Numbered from the stretch's first letter, positions 25,694 to 38,810 are shown. The stretch: DNA of 64,000 bases from Hypoxylon rubiginosum (GCA_902806565.1 CADCXA010000047.1:1-64000); one strand, 5' to 3'. Notes: generated by a model from the letters alone, not told the origin. Numbers and translations: made by a program.

Positions 25694-28600
25694 CTAAATG
25701 CCTGAATCTTTTCGGAGCTGGAAAGTCCCAAACCACAACTTACGATTGCTCCCCCAGGTCCCTTTCAGGGTACCATTCTTTGGATCTACCTGTCCGCGAT
25801 AAAGCCATCCGATTTCTCTATTATCATATAGTTTGACGAACCAAACCGTACCAATCATGTCGACGAAGCCATGGAACTGAAAGGGCCCAACCAAATCGTT
25901 GCCCTTGCTCGAGAAAGTACTCGGATGCGAGCCCTCAGGCGGCTCCGCTGGAATGGTGATAGCGAAAGGATCTTCCTGGCCTTCCATCCAAGTGAGGTAC
26001 TTGTAGTGGCCGGTCCACAACCCCGAGACGGCTTTTCTTGCGCCCATGGCAGTCAAGTTCGTGGATGGGTTTGGGGTGACCGCTAGAAGGGACGGCCGCC
26101 GACTGATATTTGTCGTAAAATCGTCCATATGGTTTTGAATGAAACCGAGAGCTTTATACCCGTGTGTAATCGCTAAGTCGATCGGTGTCGAGCCAGTCAT
26201 GTCCTCCAGCGAGACGCTTGCGCCGTGTTCCACGAGGAGATCAGCTACGTCGAAGTGAAGATTTTTGGCTGCGTGGTGAAGCGCCAATCGCCCGTTGACG
26301 TCTGAGACTCTGGCGTTTGCGCGATTCCTCAGTAGAGCATCTACAACTGGCAAGTACCCTTGCGCCGAAGCAACGTGCAGCGCTTCACCAAGAATATGGG
26401 CAGGCAAAGGACCGCCCGTCCCGGCCAACAGCTTGTTTACTCCTTCTAGGTCGTTATTGTATGCTAGCATGACCAGGCTACTATTGTCCCGAGCCTGCGA
26501 TGCTACGGATTCGTGCGTATGGCTGCCATGAACCTGGACCTGGAAACAGCCTCGACGAACTAGAAGCTGCATGATGTCAATATTAGAGTTTTGGGATGCG
26601 ATATCGAAGAGAGACTGTTGGGATTCCTCTAAAAGGCATTGCACGGATGCCTTCATATCCAACAACCACTCCACTATGACGCGGTTCCGCGTTTCCACAG
26701 CGAAAGACAACGCTGTAAGGCCGCCTTTACTCTTGTGGTCTAGACTCGCCCCATGCTCAACAAGAAGCTTAGCGGCCGGGAGCTGGTTATTGACGACAGC
26801 AACCTGCAGTGGACAGTTTGTCACGGCGTCTGAGCGAAGACTTGAGACTACGCTAGCCCCAGCATCGATCAGGGTTTGAAGAATAGCGATGTTCCCGTAG
26901 GCTACAGCCAACGGCAACGGGGCCCACCCATCCTTATTCGCCATGTTCGGGTCGGCTCCCTTTTCAAGCAGCTTCTTAACTAACTTAAGTGACTGGATGG
27001 CGCTAGTAAGCGCACTCGATCCGTTGGGGAAAATCGTGTTAGCTGATACTTCTTTTTCGAGTAGCAGGTCTACGAGACTTTCATCCCCTTCTTCAATGGC
27101 CGCCTGCAATGGAGGCTGGCCGTGCTCAACGGTCAGGTCTGCTCCTCGCTGGACCAAAACAGACAGCACATCTTTGTTGCCAGACCAGCAGGCCAAGCTT
27201 GCTGGTGTTGAGAAGTTGGCTGTGAAAGCATTGACTTCAGCCCCGTGGTCAAGGAGTAGCTCGACGATCTCGCAGTCACCCCTTTTCGTAGCGTGGTGCA
27301 GCGCTGTCCATCCTGACTCATCAGCTGCCATCACGTCGGCCCCAGTAGAGAGGAGCATCTGAACAATTTTCGGAGCCGCCATAGCCGCGGCGGCAACGAT
27401 GGACGCGCCAAATTGTCCGCCTGTTTGTGACACGTCGACCCCACGATTCAATAGGTAACTGACTAACGCTTCGTGGTTGCGCGCGACAGCCGCCTGTAGC
27501 GGAAAGCCATAGCGACCGCCTGCGTTGCCAAATTCGAGACCCTGACCTTCAAGCCACTTCACGACGTCTATAAGGCCCAAGAGAGAAGCATAGTAGATAG
27601 GTGTTTGTACTTCTTGAAGTAGAATCTCATTGTAGTCCTCGCGATCGGATTCTGGATCAGTGACACTTACCCACTCTTCTATTTCCGACTCCGTCAGTTC
27701 AGCTTCCATAAGTGGCGTCCAGACTTTCCAACTGCTAGCGTTCGGGTCGAAAGCTTTCTGAGTCTTATGCATTATGTCTTGAGACGGTGCTGGCTTTTCG
27801 TGAAAACTGTGGAAGTACCAAGCCCAGGCAGCGTAGGACAAGAACGGGAACACGTCGATGTTCGGATGAATATCCTCAAATGCATTCAGCGTAAGGTAGC
27901 GTAGGCAAATGTTGGAGAGCCGCATCTCTTCAGCCACCGCATCCGTCAAGCCGAGTTCTATTTCCCACTTGTTGGAGGTGGGATGACTGGCTAGATTTGA
28001 TAGATATTCCTTCACGGAGAAATGGACAAAGTGAACGGTGTGGTCAGCCAGCGGTATGGCTGATGAACTGGCCCTCAGCTGCAACAAGGACCCGCATGGC
28101 CTCAAGATCATCTCTTTTACGTAATCTTCGTCAACGAAGCCATCATCCCATGAGTCCGGCAAATCATCTTCCGGGTATTCATTTAGGTCCTCGTCTGAGA
28201 CAATCAATGCTTCTGCCAGTTGCTTGACCTGGAGAGGTCGGATGGCAAATAATGTCCACCTTAAAATCATGACAGCTTTGTCTTTCTTATCAGGTGACAT
28301 CCGGTTGATCTTTTCGAGCTCGCGGGAATAGGCATCACTTATGCCCAGGGGCATTTCGACGACCGTTTTGGTGAGTTGCTTAGCATTCTGTCCGGGGGAT
28401 ATCTCCTGCTCTAGAAGCTTGATCCACAGGAACATTCCGTCGCTCTTTTCTGCAGCCTGGCTAGCGATCTGCTTTCGTAGTTTTTCTTTCTTCTTAGAGA
28501 GCTTCTTGTTGACCATGTACGTAGAGAATGACTGAACATCTGCAGTAGTATCCTTAGCCGTAATCCCGTACTCTAGCTTTTCAATCTCAACGTCTTCGAC

Positions 28601-30168
28601 GGAGACATCTTGTCCTAGGTATTCCCTGATATCAGAAACATCCCTGCTGACTACCATCACTCGTGACTTGGTGTTCTGTAGACTCTTAAGCAGGTCGCGG
28701 AGGAACAGGTTTCTCGGGTCGTTTTGATGATAATGAGCGCCCGCATCGATGCCAATGCACTCGTCGAAGCCGTCGATGATAAAGATGCAGCCCTCAACAG
28801 CTTCCCCGATGACGACAAATAGCTCCCATAGTCCGAGGTTGGTAAGCGTCTGTTCTTGTTTCCGCGCTTTGTAAATAGAGTTCATAACCGACATGATTCT
28901 CTCGTTTTGCACAAGAGTTTGCGTTAGCCAGGACCGGAGGATCGCATATGGATCGCGGGTGAGCTGATTATCGGCCACACAGAAGAAATATGCTAGAGGA
29001 GCATACTTTTGTTGCTCAAGGTAGCGAATAATCCACGCCGACAAGAACGTCTTTCCAAAACCAGCTGGCCCATGGATCCACAGCAACCGCGCTCCTGGAT
29101 TCTCGTCCGTTATCCAAGCACGGAACTCAGGTAGCTGAATTCCCCACTCGCAAGTCCCGGCATGGTGATGCTGTAACGCAGTTTCATACGTGTTCTTCGT
29201 ATCGATACCATTGATCCAAGCAGTCAAGCGCTTCAGTCGCTCCTCATTCGAAGCATGAGAAGTCTCCACGTTCCGTCGGAGTTGATTGATGATATCGTCT
29301 AACTTGATTCCGTTAACCTCCTCATGCACAAGAGAAACGAGCTTAAACACTTCATCTTCCTGCTTCTCAATGGAAAGCATGGGCTCTTCAACAACCGACT
29401 TGGCCGTGTTGATGGTACTCTTGATAACCCGCTCTATCGGTAGCATCAGAACCACTTTCTATATTGCAATGTGTCGGTGACGGATAAACCTACTGAAGGT
29501 GCTTTGACCGTAGTATCGACTCGCATGCGCAAGAAATCTCAAGGCGTACCCGTAGAGCTTGACAAGTGCGCTAGAAAGCTGTTTTGTTAGATTTGAGGTT
29601 CGGAAAAGAACTCTCGCCTCAACTTCCCCGTATCTGGCGATGATACTCGAGACGGCTTCGACACGTTCGATCATAGTACCGAATGTCTGGCAGTCGTTGA
29701 CAGACATCTAAAGAATATGAGAGGCGGGTCGCTATTTGGTCTAACTTGTGCAAGACTTACTTGTAGAAGACTCCTAACAGCCAGCCAGGGGAGGGCGGCA
29801 TGGCCAGGGTCAAACTGGACAGCCGAATCTCCGATTGTCTTGAATTTGTCGAGCCAGTCGCACACTTTGCCTAGGGTGTCTCGGACCCGTATCTCCTCGC
29901 CCGTTTCTCTATTAGTATACATAACCCATTGTTTCTTCTCGCAGTCTTTCTTCCTCTCTTCAACAACTAGGGCAATTTCGGCCGGCCGAAGTCCCGTTTG
30001 GCCATGGTCGAATTTAAACGTTTTCTTGTCCTCATCAGACAAGGCGTCGAGTGCCTTATCCCAGAGGCCTGCCGGGACGCTCTGCTGTGATGAACATCGT
30101 TAATGCTTGTTGCGACCAAGGGTTCTGGAAAGCCTGCCTTAGCTTACCTTTTCTGGTGCGGGATCCAT
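25694..30168 (-). CDS. NACHT-ankyrin NLR-like receptor with C-terminal beta-barrel-like domain
   Basis: The four-exon model (30,168-30,148; 30,084-29,761; 29,707-29,494; 29,454-25,694) encodes 1,439 residues. Residues up to about 190 resemble the N-terminal domain common on fungal NLR-like proteins (LWDKALDALSDEDKKTF, WLDKFKTIGDSAVQFDPGHAALPW; DUF7708-like). A NACHT NTPase follows, with Walker A GPAGFGKT at about 315-322 and Walker B FIIDGFDE near 410. About 13 ankyrin repeats span roughly 803-1,300. The last 110 residues form a separate domain with GLWTGHYKYLTW, FHGFVDMIGTVWFVKLY, GWLYRGQVD and LKGTWGS. Such proteins act in fungal nonself recognition and regulated cell death; ligand and output are unknown here. 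The seven-codon first exon and the 39-nt third intron are the weakest points of the model. Introns 1 and 2 are 63 and 53 nt. Confidence 0.87.
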
Positions 30169-33100
30169 ATGCTCGAGGCTGGCTATGAGCAAAATATAGA
30201 GCGGTAAGACTGAGTTCCAAGACAAGTCGGGGAAGTATTTACCTAGGTAATAGACAAGAATAATATGACTCAGTACACAGGCAACAAGCAAATACGACTA
30301 AGGAGGCAGAAGGATTTTAATTAGGGACAGAAAAATGAGTTTTTCCATTGCTATTAAGTGCTCGGGACTTGCAAGGGGTTTTCTAATCATTGGCTAGCTA
30401 GGTAGGCATGTAAGAAAAAGATTGCATGTTTTGAGGCTGAGAACCATGACCAATAAGCGGCTTGAGAGTGTAAGGGTGGTATTAGGGGGAACCATCCCGC
30501 AAACAATAAAGGCTATTTCAGATAAGAGCTAATTCGATCATTTCATAAGTTCGGTCGAGTATCCAGCTTGTGTGTATATGGTACCTCAGGTAATGAAAAC
30601 TTATAAGGTATGTATTATTTTCATTGGAGTTTCATAAATATTCTAGCCAGGTAGGGTAATGGATTATCTTTTTCTAGGCGGTTTTGGCGGGTTTTAAAAT
30701 TAATTATGAACCTCATGTTGTGGAACGAAACATTTCAGCTATTCTAAATATCGTCTTAATCCTAATGGAGTACACGTTGGTAATCAGACAGGTAAGCTCG
30801 TGTGGTAGCACTGCGTTTAATACAACCATTCGGTAGTATTGCCCCCTATATCGTCGTGGACATAATGTCGCTAGATCACGTCTTTAGTGCTCTTAGCACG
30901 CAGTTACTATGTCCTTTTCCCACCCACCTCTGGGAATAACGTCCAATCGGTCGTATTCGGCGGTGCCTAACCTTGAGCCTGCCAGGCAGCCAGGCCGGCT
31001 CACCTAGGTCGGAGACACTGAGGCTCTGCAGTAGGTTCACTTAGAGTGAGGGGTAGCTAGTAGGGGCGGCCTCAGAGCAAAAATGCATGTACCTACGATA
31101 TGTGCATACGTATGCTACCTACCTAGGTATGTATTTACTAGGTATATATATGTATGTATGTATGGACATGTATATAGAGAGGTACATAGCAACCGTAACA
31201 TGATACTGTCGGCTTCAAACGGTAAGTTAATGTTATAAAAGGAAAGAATCTAACTTTTCCTGGTACATGTATATAAGATTGCCCAATCCCCAGCCTGTCT
31301 ACGATTCTCTCTTCTCTCTTCTCCATACTTCGTCAGAAGCCTGAGTAGATCTCTTCTACTGGGCTGATCAAGGCCATCTTCTCGATGTGCCAGACGAAGC
31401 ACACATCCCCCATTCATTTCCCTTCCCTTCCCTTACACATACCATCTCTACCTCTTCACACTACGCCTTTACACTACGCTGCGACTAACCCAAACACACA
31501 CCCGTCGTCCATCACACCACTTCCCCAACCCCTTCTTGCTGTCTTCGCTTTTCCTCGAGTCACTGCATGAGAGCATAGAGTCCGATGAAAAATGAAGACA
31601 ACAAAATTTGTGCGATGGGATGTCTGAAGAAGTGATTCTTGAGCTACTTCTTCTCTCGCTGAGTAACCTTACCGGGTATGAAGAGAGGGGAAAATCAAGA
31701 GGATATTTTTATGGGAGGACGGGCGGGGTTTTATGGACGAGGGACGAGGATGGGCGGGGCGGCTGGGCTGGGTTGGGCTGGGCTGGAGGGGAGCCGTCGA
31801 GGGCCTGGGATATCGGGACGAGGAAGGTTACTTCGGTATCAGTTAAGCATAAACGGTCGCATGTGGGAAGCAGGATATCAGATCGTATGACAGGCATGGA
31901 GCGAAGTGAAAGGCGACGACTGGTACGTGTTGAAAAAGTGAGGGAGAAAAGGGGGGGAGGGAGGAAATGCGACAAGGGAATCATGGCAGTTGGGCTGTTC
32001 TAAAGCAGAGCATTCTTCTCAATCGAAACGTGTTCCTGCTCTCCACCACAATATTCGCCTGATGACTGGCAGTTTTAGGCAAGTTCTGTGCGAAAGTTGA
32101 TATTCAAACAGCAGTTCCACCAAGAAACTCTATCAGGGAGTAAGTTCAACGACGTGATGCCATGATACAGTGCTCTTGTAGTGGCTCCACTGACTTATCC
32201 AGAAGGTATTCTGGCAACTTGCAAACTTAGACCTGCGTGATCAGGGACCAGGGAGATGCAAGCGTTGTGATGAGTGTCGTAGCAAGTAGAGTGCAAGGGA
32301 GTAACAACACTGAAGAAATGTTAGGAGGGAGGTATATTGCTGCCATTATCTACTGCACTTACTCTATAACGGTTATCATCAAGCAAGAACAGACAACTAG
32401 TTGCTCAACAGTGCATACAGGTAATTGCTCTTTGAAACTTGATCTCGAGCAACACCAATGTAAAGCCTAAGATAGTTTTAAGACGCCTGCCTAGGAAAAT
32501 TTACTTTAGGGATACTATGAACGGTCTTGCGCAACAGCTATGTGGTATGTAGCTGAGTATATGCAGCTTGCTTAGAAGATTTGCAGTTGTGTGTTTTATA
32601 CAAGCTTTCCAAAGACAATTAGTACTGTGAAAACTAGGACATGTGTTCTCTAATAGATGTAGGCTTTGCATCTGTGATCGACTTCTCTTAGTCTCAAAAC
32701 TACGCGACTGCCTATAAAAGGGGTAGATGTGCTACCAATACAGGCTAAAGTCAGTAACTACACCTGAAGAAGGCTTATACGACCATTCTTAATACTACCT
32801 AGGCAGTGACGCATTAACGCTAAGATTACATGCACAGTAGCAACCTAAATAACTTGTCTACCACCTTCTCTCTTAATACATGTATGTACAGCACGATATG
32901 GAATTAGCGCACCTACACATAGACTCAGCGACGTATTATTATACGATTTATATATACATATACATCAATGTTAATCAAATTAGACATATATAACAGATTC
33001 ATATAGTTACCTAGTCATCAACTGAAGTGATCTTCTCCGTTAAAAATTGTGCCCACCTGGGCATTGACGTACGTATATGTACCTACGTCCTCATAAGGTT

Positions 33101-33997
33101 ATGAGAAACAGCGACTACCTTGAACTTCGGGAAGCTAAGCCAGAGAGCAGTGCAGTCTCATCTTGTAAGATAAGGTATTACCTACCCCCTCTAAATGCAT
33201 ACCTCCTACCATATACAATACAAGTAATTGCTCTGATATTTTGACTTAATTTCTAATGCGAGAAACCACGAAAGGACAATTCAGTTACCACTACTAACCA
33301 AACCCCAACTACCAACCAACCAACCTCACCACAACACAAAAGAAAACACCAAACACCATCATAGTCATTCTCCCCTTTTCAAGTCCAAGTCTAGATGTAC
33401 CGATAAACATAGTTTCAATTCCTATCAGCGGTATTCGTATCGCTTTACTTGCTCCGTCTACTTCACACATCCATCTCCTAGGTAGTCAATCCCTAATCAT
33501 GCAACGGTATTTGATCATCTCTCTTTCCGACGGATCGAAGATACAGCACGATGGAACAATAGAACAATTACAATGAACGAACGAAAACATCCTGCGTCCT
33601 GCTGAAGGTATGGGAATCCCTCGCTATATCTCCGTCCTAGAATACATATCACTAACGTCTCACCCTGATGTTCTAGCAGATTTGGAGATGATGGTCCGCG
33701 GATGTCGCCGTCTAGGAGTCATCAGTCATTCGCTACACAACTCGCTTTGCCAGCTAAAAGGCAAAGAAGAAACACCATAACGTCGTCCAGTCGTACCGTT
33801 GCTCATACCCCTACCGCAACTTCTCCAAAGTCCGGTTCTACTGCTACTTCTACCATGTCGTCCTCGATGTGAGGAACTCCAAAACCACGCGCCCTATATA
33901 TGGCCCTCACCGCTTACCAAGGATTCTCCGGTGGCGTTAATGCATTCTACACCTAACGTACGGTTCTAGAGAGGGAGAGAGCCTGTTTTAAGCTATA
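30169..33997. other. Gene-poor stretch
   Basis: No credible gene is found. The stretch includes two copies of the palindrome TACCTAGGTA (30,240 and 31,120), an ATGT microsatellite at about 31,149-31,165, a pyrimidine-rich leader-like segment at 31,385-31,560, and a G-rich segment at about 31,690-31,960 where open frames on both strands are low-complexity. About 32,460-32,850 has an LTR-like look and is noted under findings. Confidence 0.5.
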
Positions 33998-34306
33998 ATG
34001 CTAGGACGACTGGGTCCAAGTCAAATTGTCGTTAATGTCCATACCGTGGACTACTCCGCTCGCTCGATATCAAGCACCGCCTCAACATCAGAGATGGGCA
34101 ATCTTAGCACCGAAACCCTCGATCATGCGTGGAAAGGGGTTTCGACCGAGTCCGAACCAGTCACAATCACGCAGGCCGACGCAAGCTCTAGCGCCCTGCT
34201 AGTTAATCAACTGAACAAGGACAAGGGCAAGTACAAGGTGCCAAAAGAGCAACAAGTGCACATGTCCGAGTTGGTCTGGCGGGCATTCGCACAGCCAATC
34301 GACTAA
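33998..34306 (+). CDS. Possible small or relic coding segment, unknown
   Basis: A 102-codon open frame has balanced amino-acid usage (for example SSALLVNQLNKDKGKYKV and HMSELVWRAFAQPID), better than the surrounding random frames, but has no domain I recognise. No convincing splice partner is visible. It may be an exon of a decayed gene rather than a functional protein. Confidence 0.2.
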   Translation: MLGRLGPSQIVVNVHTVDYSARSISSTASTSEMGNLSTETLDHAWKGVSTESEPVTITQADASSSALLVNQLNKDKGKYKVPKEQQVHMSELVWRAFAQPID

Positions 34307-36837
34307 TTAACTATTCGATGAGCTTCTCCAAGGTGATCAGATATTGCCGAGAGGATATATCGAATAGGGGACTCCGCTTTGCAGGCGCCGGACTCTAGCT
34401 TGCATTGAACTTGAAAAAGGCCAGCATATCACTCCTGAACACGCCATGGTTCGCAATGTCATTGGCTCTTGCCGCTTGAGGCGCGCGTTGTCGAAAAGGG
34501 GCAGGCCTGGAATAGTACCATCTTTCATCATGAGCTATGCCTACGACATATCAGCATGACCTTCATCCACGAGAAGACAGCGATGCTTAAGGATGATCGT
34601 CTGCGAAAATAGCCATATCGACGCGCAGCTTAGCATCGGCTCGCCTCAAACTGTTATAGGGTTCCTGGAATGTTTAAAAGGGCAACCTACCTACCGATCA
34701 TTCTACATTGTGAACCACCATATTCTCTGTTCCTTTCCCTTCAGTATTACTCCGAGCTCAATATCCCAGGGGAATCATGTCGACATTATCCAATGAAGGC
34801 GCTTTTTACCGGCCGTTTGCAGACAGACAGACGACACTCCATTCCCCCTGGGGGGTTTGGCTTATATATAGCCTCATGACGTTAAACACTATCGATGAAC
34901 AGACGACACCCCGATGGTGGTGGGAGTCGTCCATCGAAAAGAGCCGATGGTCACTGCCGGCTCCGTTTAAATTCTTCAGTCACTGCCCTTGAAGCAGGGG
35001 CGTTTCGGACCTAGTAAATTTGTTTACCTCGACCGCCCGGATCTCGTTAACATGACGAAAAAGAATGCTCAGAATAAGGGAGACCGAACGGTTCTCCTCC
35101 ACCGATCGGTTCTCCTGAGCAGGTAACTTTTAGTCAGCTGAGGGCGCAGCAACCCCCGACGCCATGACGCCACCCGAGTCCCACGTCCCAGACAGCTTCC
35201 ACCCGCCGGGCCTCATGGGCGTCTTCCAAGTCCGGGAGCACGGGATAAGGGTGGGCGAATGCTCCGTCTATAATTTCCCCCTTTAACGCTAATGCGGTTG
35301 AGTCACCTACGAATTCACGCTATCTCCTATTGGAACAAACCAAAGCATACTGTTCCCGACCTTCCATCCTCGGCGTGGCAAGTCGGCTAAAATACTTCGA
35401 TAACTGGGCCGTCAGAAAGTGAGGGGAGCTTTATTGCGTCTCGCCTTGGCATAATTCGTCGAAGGATCAACTTGTCAACCAGAGCAAGGAAACCCGTTTG
35501 GTCTATTTATTCCGTCATCGGTGTAATGAAAGATACTGGGGAGATCTGTATCTAGGTACCTGATAAAAAATGCCCTTCGCCGTGGTAGAGCAATTTCGTG
35601 AATTGATATTCTGCAACAAGAAATTGAATCAATAAAGTGACATATAATAAGCAACGTGACGAAGTTACTGACACCCCAACTTATACAGGTTTGATAGTCG
35701 TTATAGCTATTGCCCATGTAGCAGAGAACGTTGGGAATTCAGTTTCAAGTTACGAAGCACACGATAAGACACGCATTTGAGTGGAAAGCCACTATAATTG
35801 AACTCCCCATGCAGTAGTCTACCTACGGGAAGAAGCCCCCCGGGCCTCCTATGCATAGCCAGCCAAGTCCCGCAGAGGCCTCATCCGTAACGACTATCTC
35901 ACTTCGTGGAAGACATCCCGATCACATCGCATATCTCCCACCATGCCATGCATGCCATCCATTCCCTAGGCACTGCCATCCATCATCTTTTCGTCCTCCC
36001 CTTCTTTATACTCGTCCTCCCCAACCACCACCACCACCACCACCACCTTTTTCCAGCAAGCTAGATCCTGTCCAACAAAACAAAATGAGGTGTGTTCACG
36101 TGAGGTAGGTTTACGTTCCACCAATCTTATTTTTATATCGAACCAGGGGATCCAACTCTCCCCTCCCCTAAAAAGGTGGTTTGGTTTGGTTGATACCAAG
36201 GCGTGCTCATCATCCCGGATTTGTGCAGCCGAAAATGAAGAGAAGGGTATCGAAATTGTCAAAGTTGTTTTTTTTCTCCCTCTTTCCAAAGCTTGTTGGA
36301 GTAGTAGCAGAGAGAAAGAGAGAGAGAGCGCGAGGGGCTATGCTCGATCCAAGGTCGTGAGTATGTGTCGAACCATACATCACAACGCCGTGGTCGGGGA
36401 CAGTGTCGCAGCCAATAGTAGCAGCGGGAGTCAACTACTACTAGTGACCACGAGCTGTGTCCCCGAGAACTAGAAATTATCGACAAGAAATTACCAGATT
36501 ATCCCGATCTGAGAAGCGTGCAGAACTTGTTCTTCCGATCGGGGCCGATGCTGCAGCAGCTTTTTTTGACGAAAAATGACGAAAATCGAAAACGCGAGTA
36601 AGAATCGAAAAACGGAAAATACAGAACAAACAAAAACACCGGGAGTAATAAAAAAACCAAACGGTCGCAAGCGAGTGTCGAGAAGAGTAGGCTAAATCGT
36701 TCCCAAGTTCATCAAGGTTCGTCAAGGTCGAGGGTATCAGCGGTTTCAAAAGGAGTTCCGCATGCCGTCCAAACAGGTATAGAGCGCTATATACTAGAGC
36801 TTAATCAAGTCTCTGTGTGATACCAAGACTTAGCGCA
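34307..36837. other. Gene-poor stretch with simple repeats
   Basis: No gene is recognised. It holds a (CCA)n microsatellite at about 36,025-36,049 and a GA-rich run at about 36,308-36,331. The part from about 36,480 to 36,837 is probably the 3' flank of the SH3 membrane protein gene. Confidence 0.45.
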
Positions 36838-38810
36838 TTAATATGCCTGGCCTGGAACAGGCTTCCTGCCGACGGGGCCCTGTGGGGAGTGTTGTTGAGG
36901 GGGGCCGCCACTGGGGTTCATTGGGCTCGGCCCGGGAGGGGTCATTCTTCGCTGCTGTCGTGGTCCGGGTGACTGAGCTCGAGGGCCCGGGCTCATCGGT
37001 CTACTATTAGCTGGCGAAGCAGGACCTCCGTAGGGATTCATCGGCTGGCTAGTTGCGGGTGACTGTGGGCGCATCATGGCAGGCGATTGCGGGCGTCCGG
37101 CGGTCATCGGGCGCATCATAGGCGACTCGGGGCGGCCGCTCTGAGGAGTCATCGGTCTCTGTCCAGGAGGGTAGTTGGGACCAGGACCGCGGGGACCACG
37201 GGGGCCACTAGGGTTAACAGGCGGACCGTTGCGAGCACCGGGAGGGCCACCAGCAGGACGAGGTTTCACAGGACGAGTTGACAGGCAAGTTCTGGGGACA
37301 ACACCCTGCTGCGTGCGGTCAAGGCGAATGCAAAGAGACTAATCGAGGTTAGTAAGCGGAATATCAGACTGTAGTGCGTGAAGATAGTACTCACCCAGCC
37401 ATCGTCATATTCGTGTAGCAGTCTGACGAGTTGACCAGCTCTCAGTCCCATCTCGTCATCTAGGGTAGGCTTGAAATCTAGCTGGACACGGTAGACAGCC
37501 GTTGACGTAGGGCCGCCAGCATCAGCAATAGCCGCCGCACTTCTCGAAGGACCGGGGGACTGGCCAGGGGCTACCGAATGTACACTAAACTCGGTACCGG
37601 CTGGGCTGGGGGGTCCAGCGGGGATGGTAAGATCCAGAGGGGCGGGGGCATTCTTTCGAGTAGAAGCCTGGCGGGTTACTGCAGCAGCCGCAGCGGCGGC
37701 ACCAGCAACGGCACCTGCACCGGCTGCTCCTGTGAGAGGCGCAGAATTCGGGGGCGAATATGTAGTTGTGGCGACACCAACAACATTCTCTGGGTTATCA
37801 AAAGGATTCCTCGGCTGGTCGTTCGTAGGTGTGTGGGCACGCTCGGCATTGTTGCCGAAGGGGTTCTCGGGGTTGTTGGCGTGGCTAGTGCTGGGTCGTT
37901 CCCAAGGCGAGCGAGGCCCATTCTCTGCGTTGGTGTTGGTTGCACCAGTCGCAAGTGCGAGAGCAGCTCCCTTGCTCGATCGTCGCTCGCCAAAGTTAGG
38001 CATAAACTGAGTAATAGGACGAACGCTCAACTGAGGTGCGGTAGCACTAGTTCTGGTCGAAAGAAGAGATGCGGGGCGGCCGCCCATAGGTCCATTGATC
38101 TTCTCATCGTCCTGGATGCGCTGCTTCTCCACCTGCTTTCTACGCTTGCTGAATAGGAAGAAGATGAGTAGACCGACAACCAGGACACCACCTAGGACTC
38201 CGATTGCGATACCGGCCTTGGCTGCACCGCTGGTGTCAGTGCTCGAAGAGCCTGCAGTAGCCGTGGAAGAGGCAGAGGCCGCAGCGCTCGTCGCAGAGGC
38301 AGCCTCAGACGTCTCCGAGTTCTTAGTAGCTTGAACAAGTGTCGTGGGAGTGCTTGTCGCAACAGCCAACGTAGAGTGTTCACTCAGGTCGACGGAGCCG
38401 GTAGCAATAATCTCTCCCGGTAGGCTGGTTGACTTGGCGGCCGAGGTTTTAGCAGTTGTAGTGTCCTGTGCAACTGATACTGGTGAAGTATTTTCTACCT
38501 GAGCTGCTGCAACTGCTGTCGTGTCTACTGCCTTAGCAGTCGTCTCTGCCGCCTTGGCAGGAGATTCGGTGGCTGCCTGCGTTTGTGCATCTTGGGTTGG
38601 CGTTGCGGCGGCTTGAGTTTTGGCGTCATCGGCAGTTTTACCTATAGTCGAGTAGCCAGCGATCGGACCGTCGAAAGTTGCCGACATGGTCTCGTACACT
38701 GTCAAGTAGACTGTTGCCGGCTCCCTTTCCTTGAGGGGGTTGGCGGCGCCCTCCACGCCGTCAATAATGCCATCCTTTCTATGAAGGTGGTTATGATGGT
38801 GACTCGGCAT
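36838..38810 (-). CDS. Single-pass membrane protein with cytoplasmic SH3 domain
   Basis: Two exons (38,810-37,395 and 37,338-36,838) with a 56-nt intron encode 638 residues. The first about 195 residues are rich in Ala, Thr and Ser, suggesting an O-glycosylated extracellular region, although no clear N-terminal signal peptide is visible. One transmembrane segment lies at about 198-220 (AGIAIGVLGGVLVVGLLIFFLF), followed by the stop-transfer SKRRK. A disordered linker leads to an SH3 domain at about 438-500 (AVYRVQLDFKPTLDDEMGLR, LVRLLHEYDDGW, then across the intron GVVPRTCL). The tail is a Pro/Gly/Met-rich repeat region (MRPQSPA, SRPMSPG). The architecture recalls yeast Fus1 (Ser/Thr-rich ectodomain, one TM, SH3), so a cell-surface or polarity scaffold role is plausible, but orthology is not shown. 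Confidence 0.85.

Noticed and set aside
31608..32003. 131-codon open frame, Gly/Arg/Trp-rich
   Set aside because: It lies over a G-rich low-complexity stretch open on several frames and both strands; no domain and no splice partner.
33111..33170. 5S rRNA-like string around GGGAAGCTAAGCC
   Set aside because: Only about a dozen bases resemble metazoan 5S; the rest does not match fungal 5S sequence or length.
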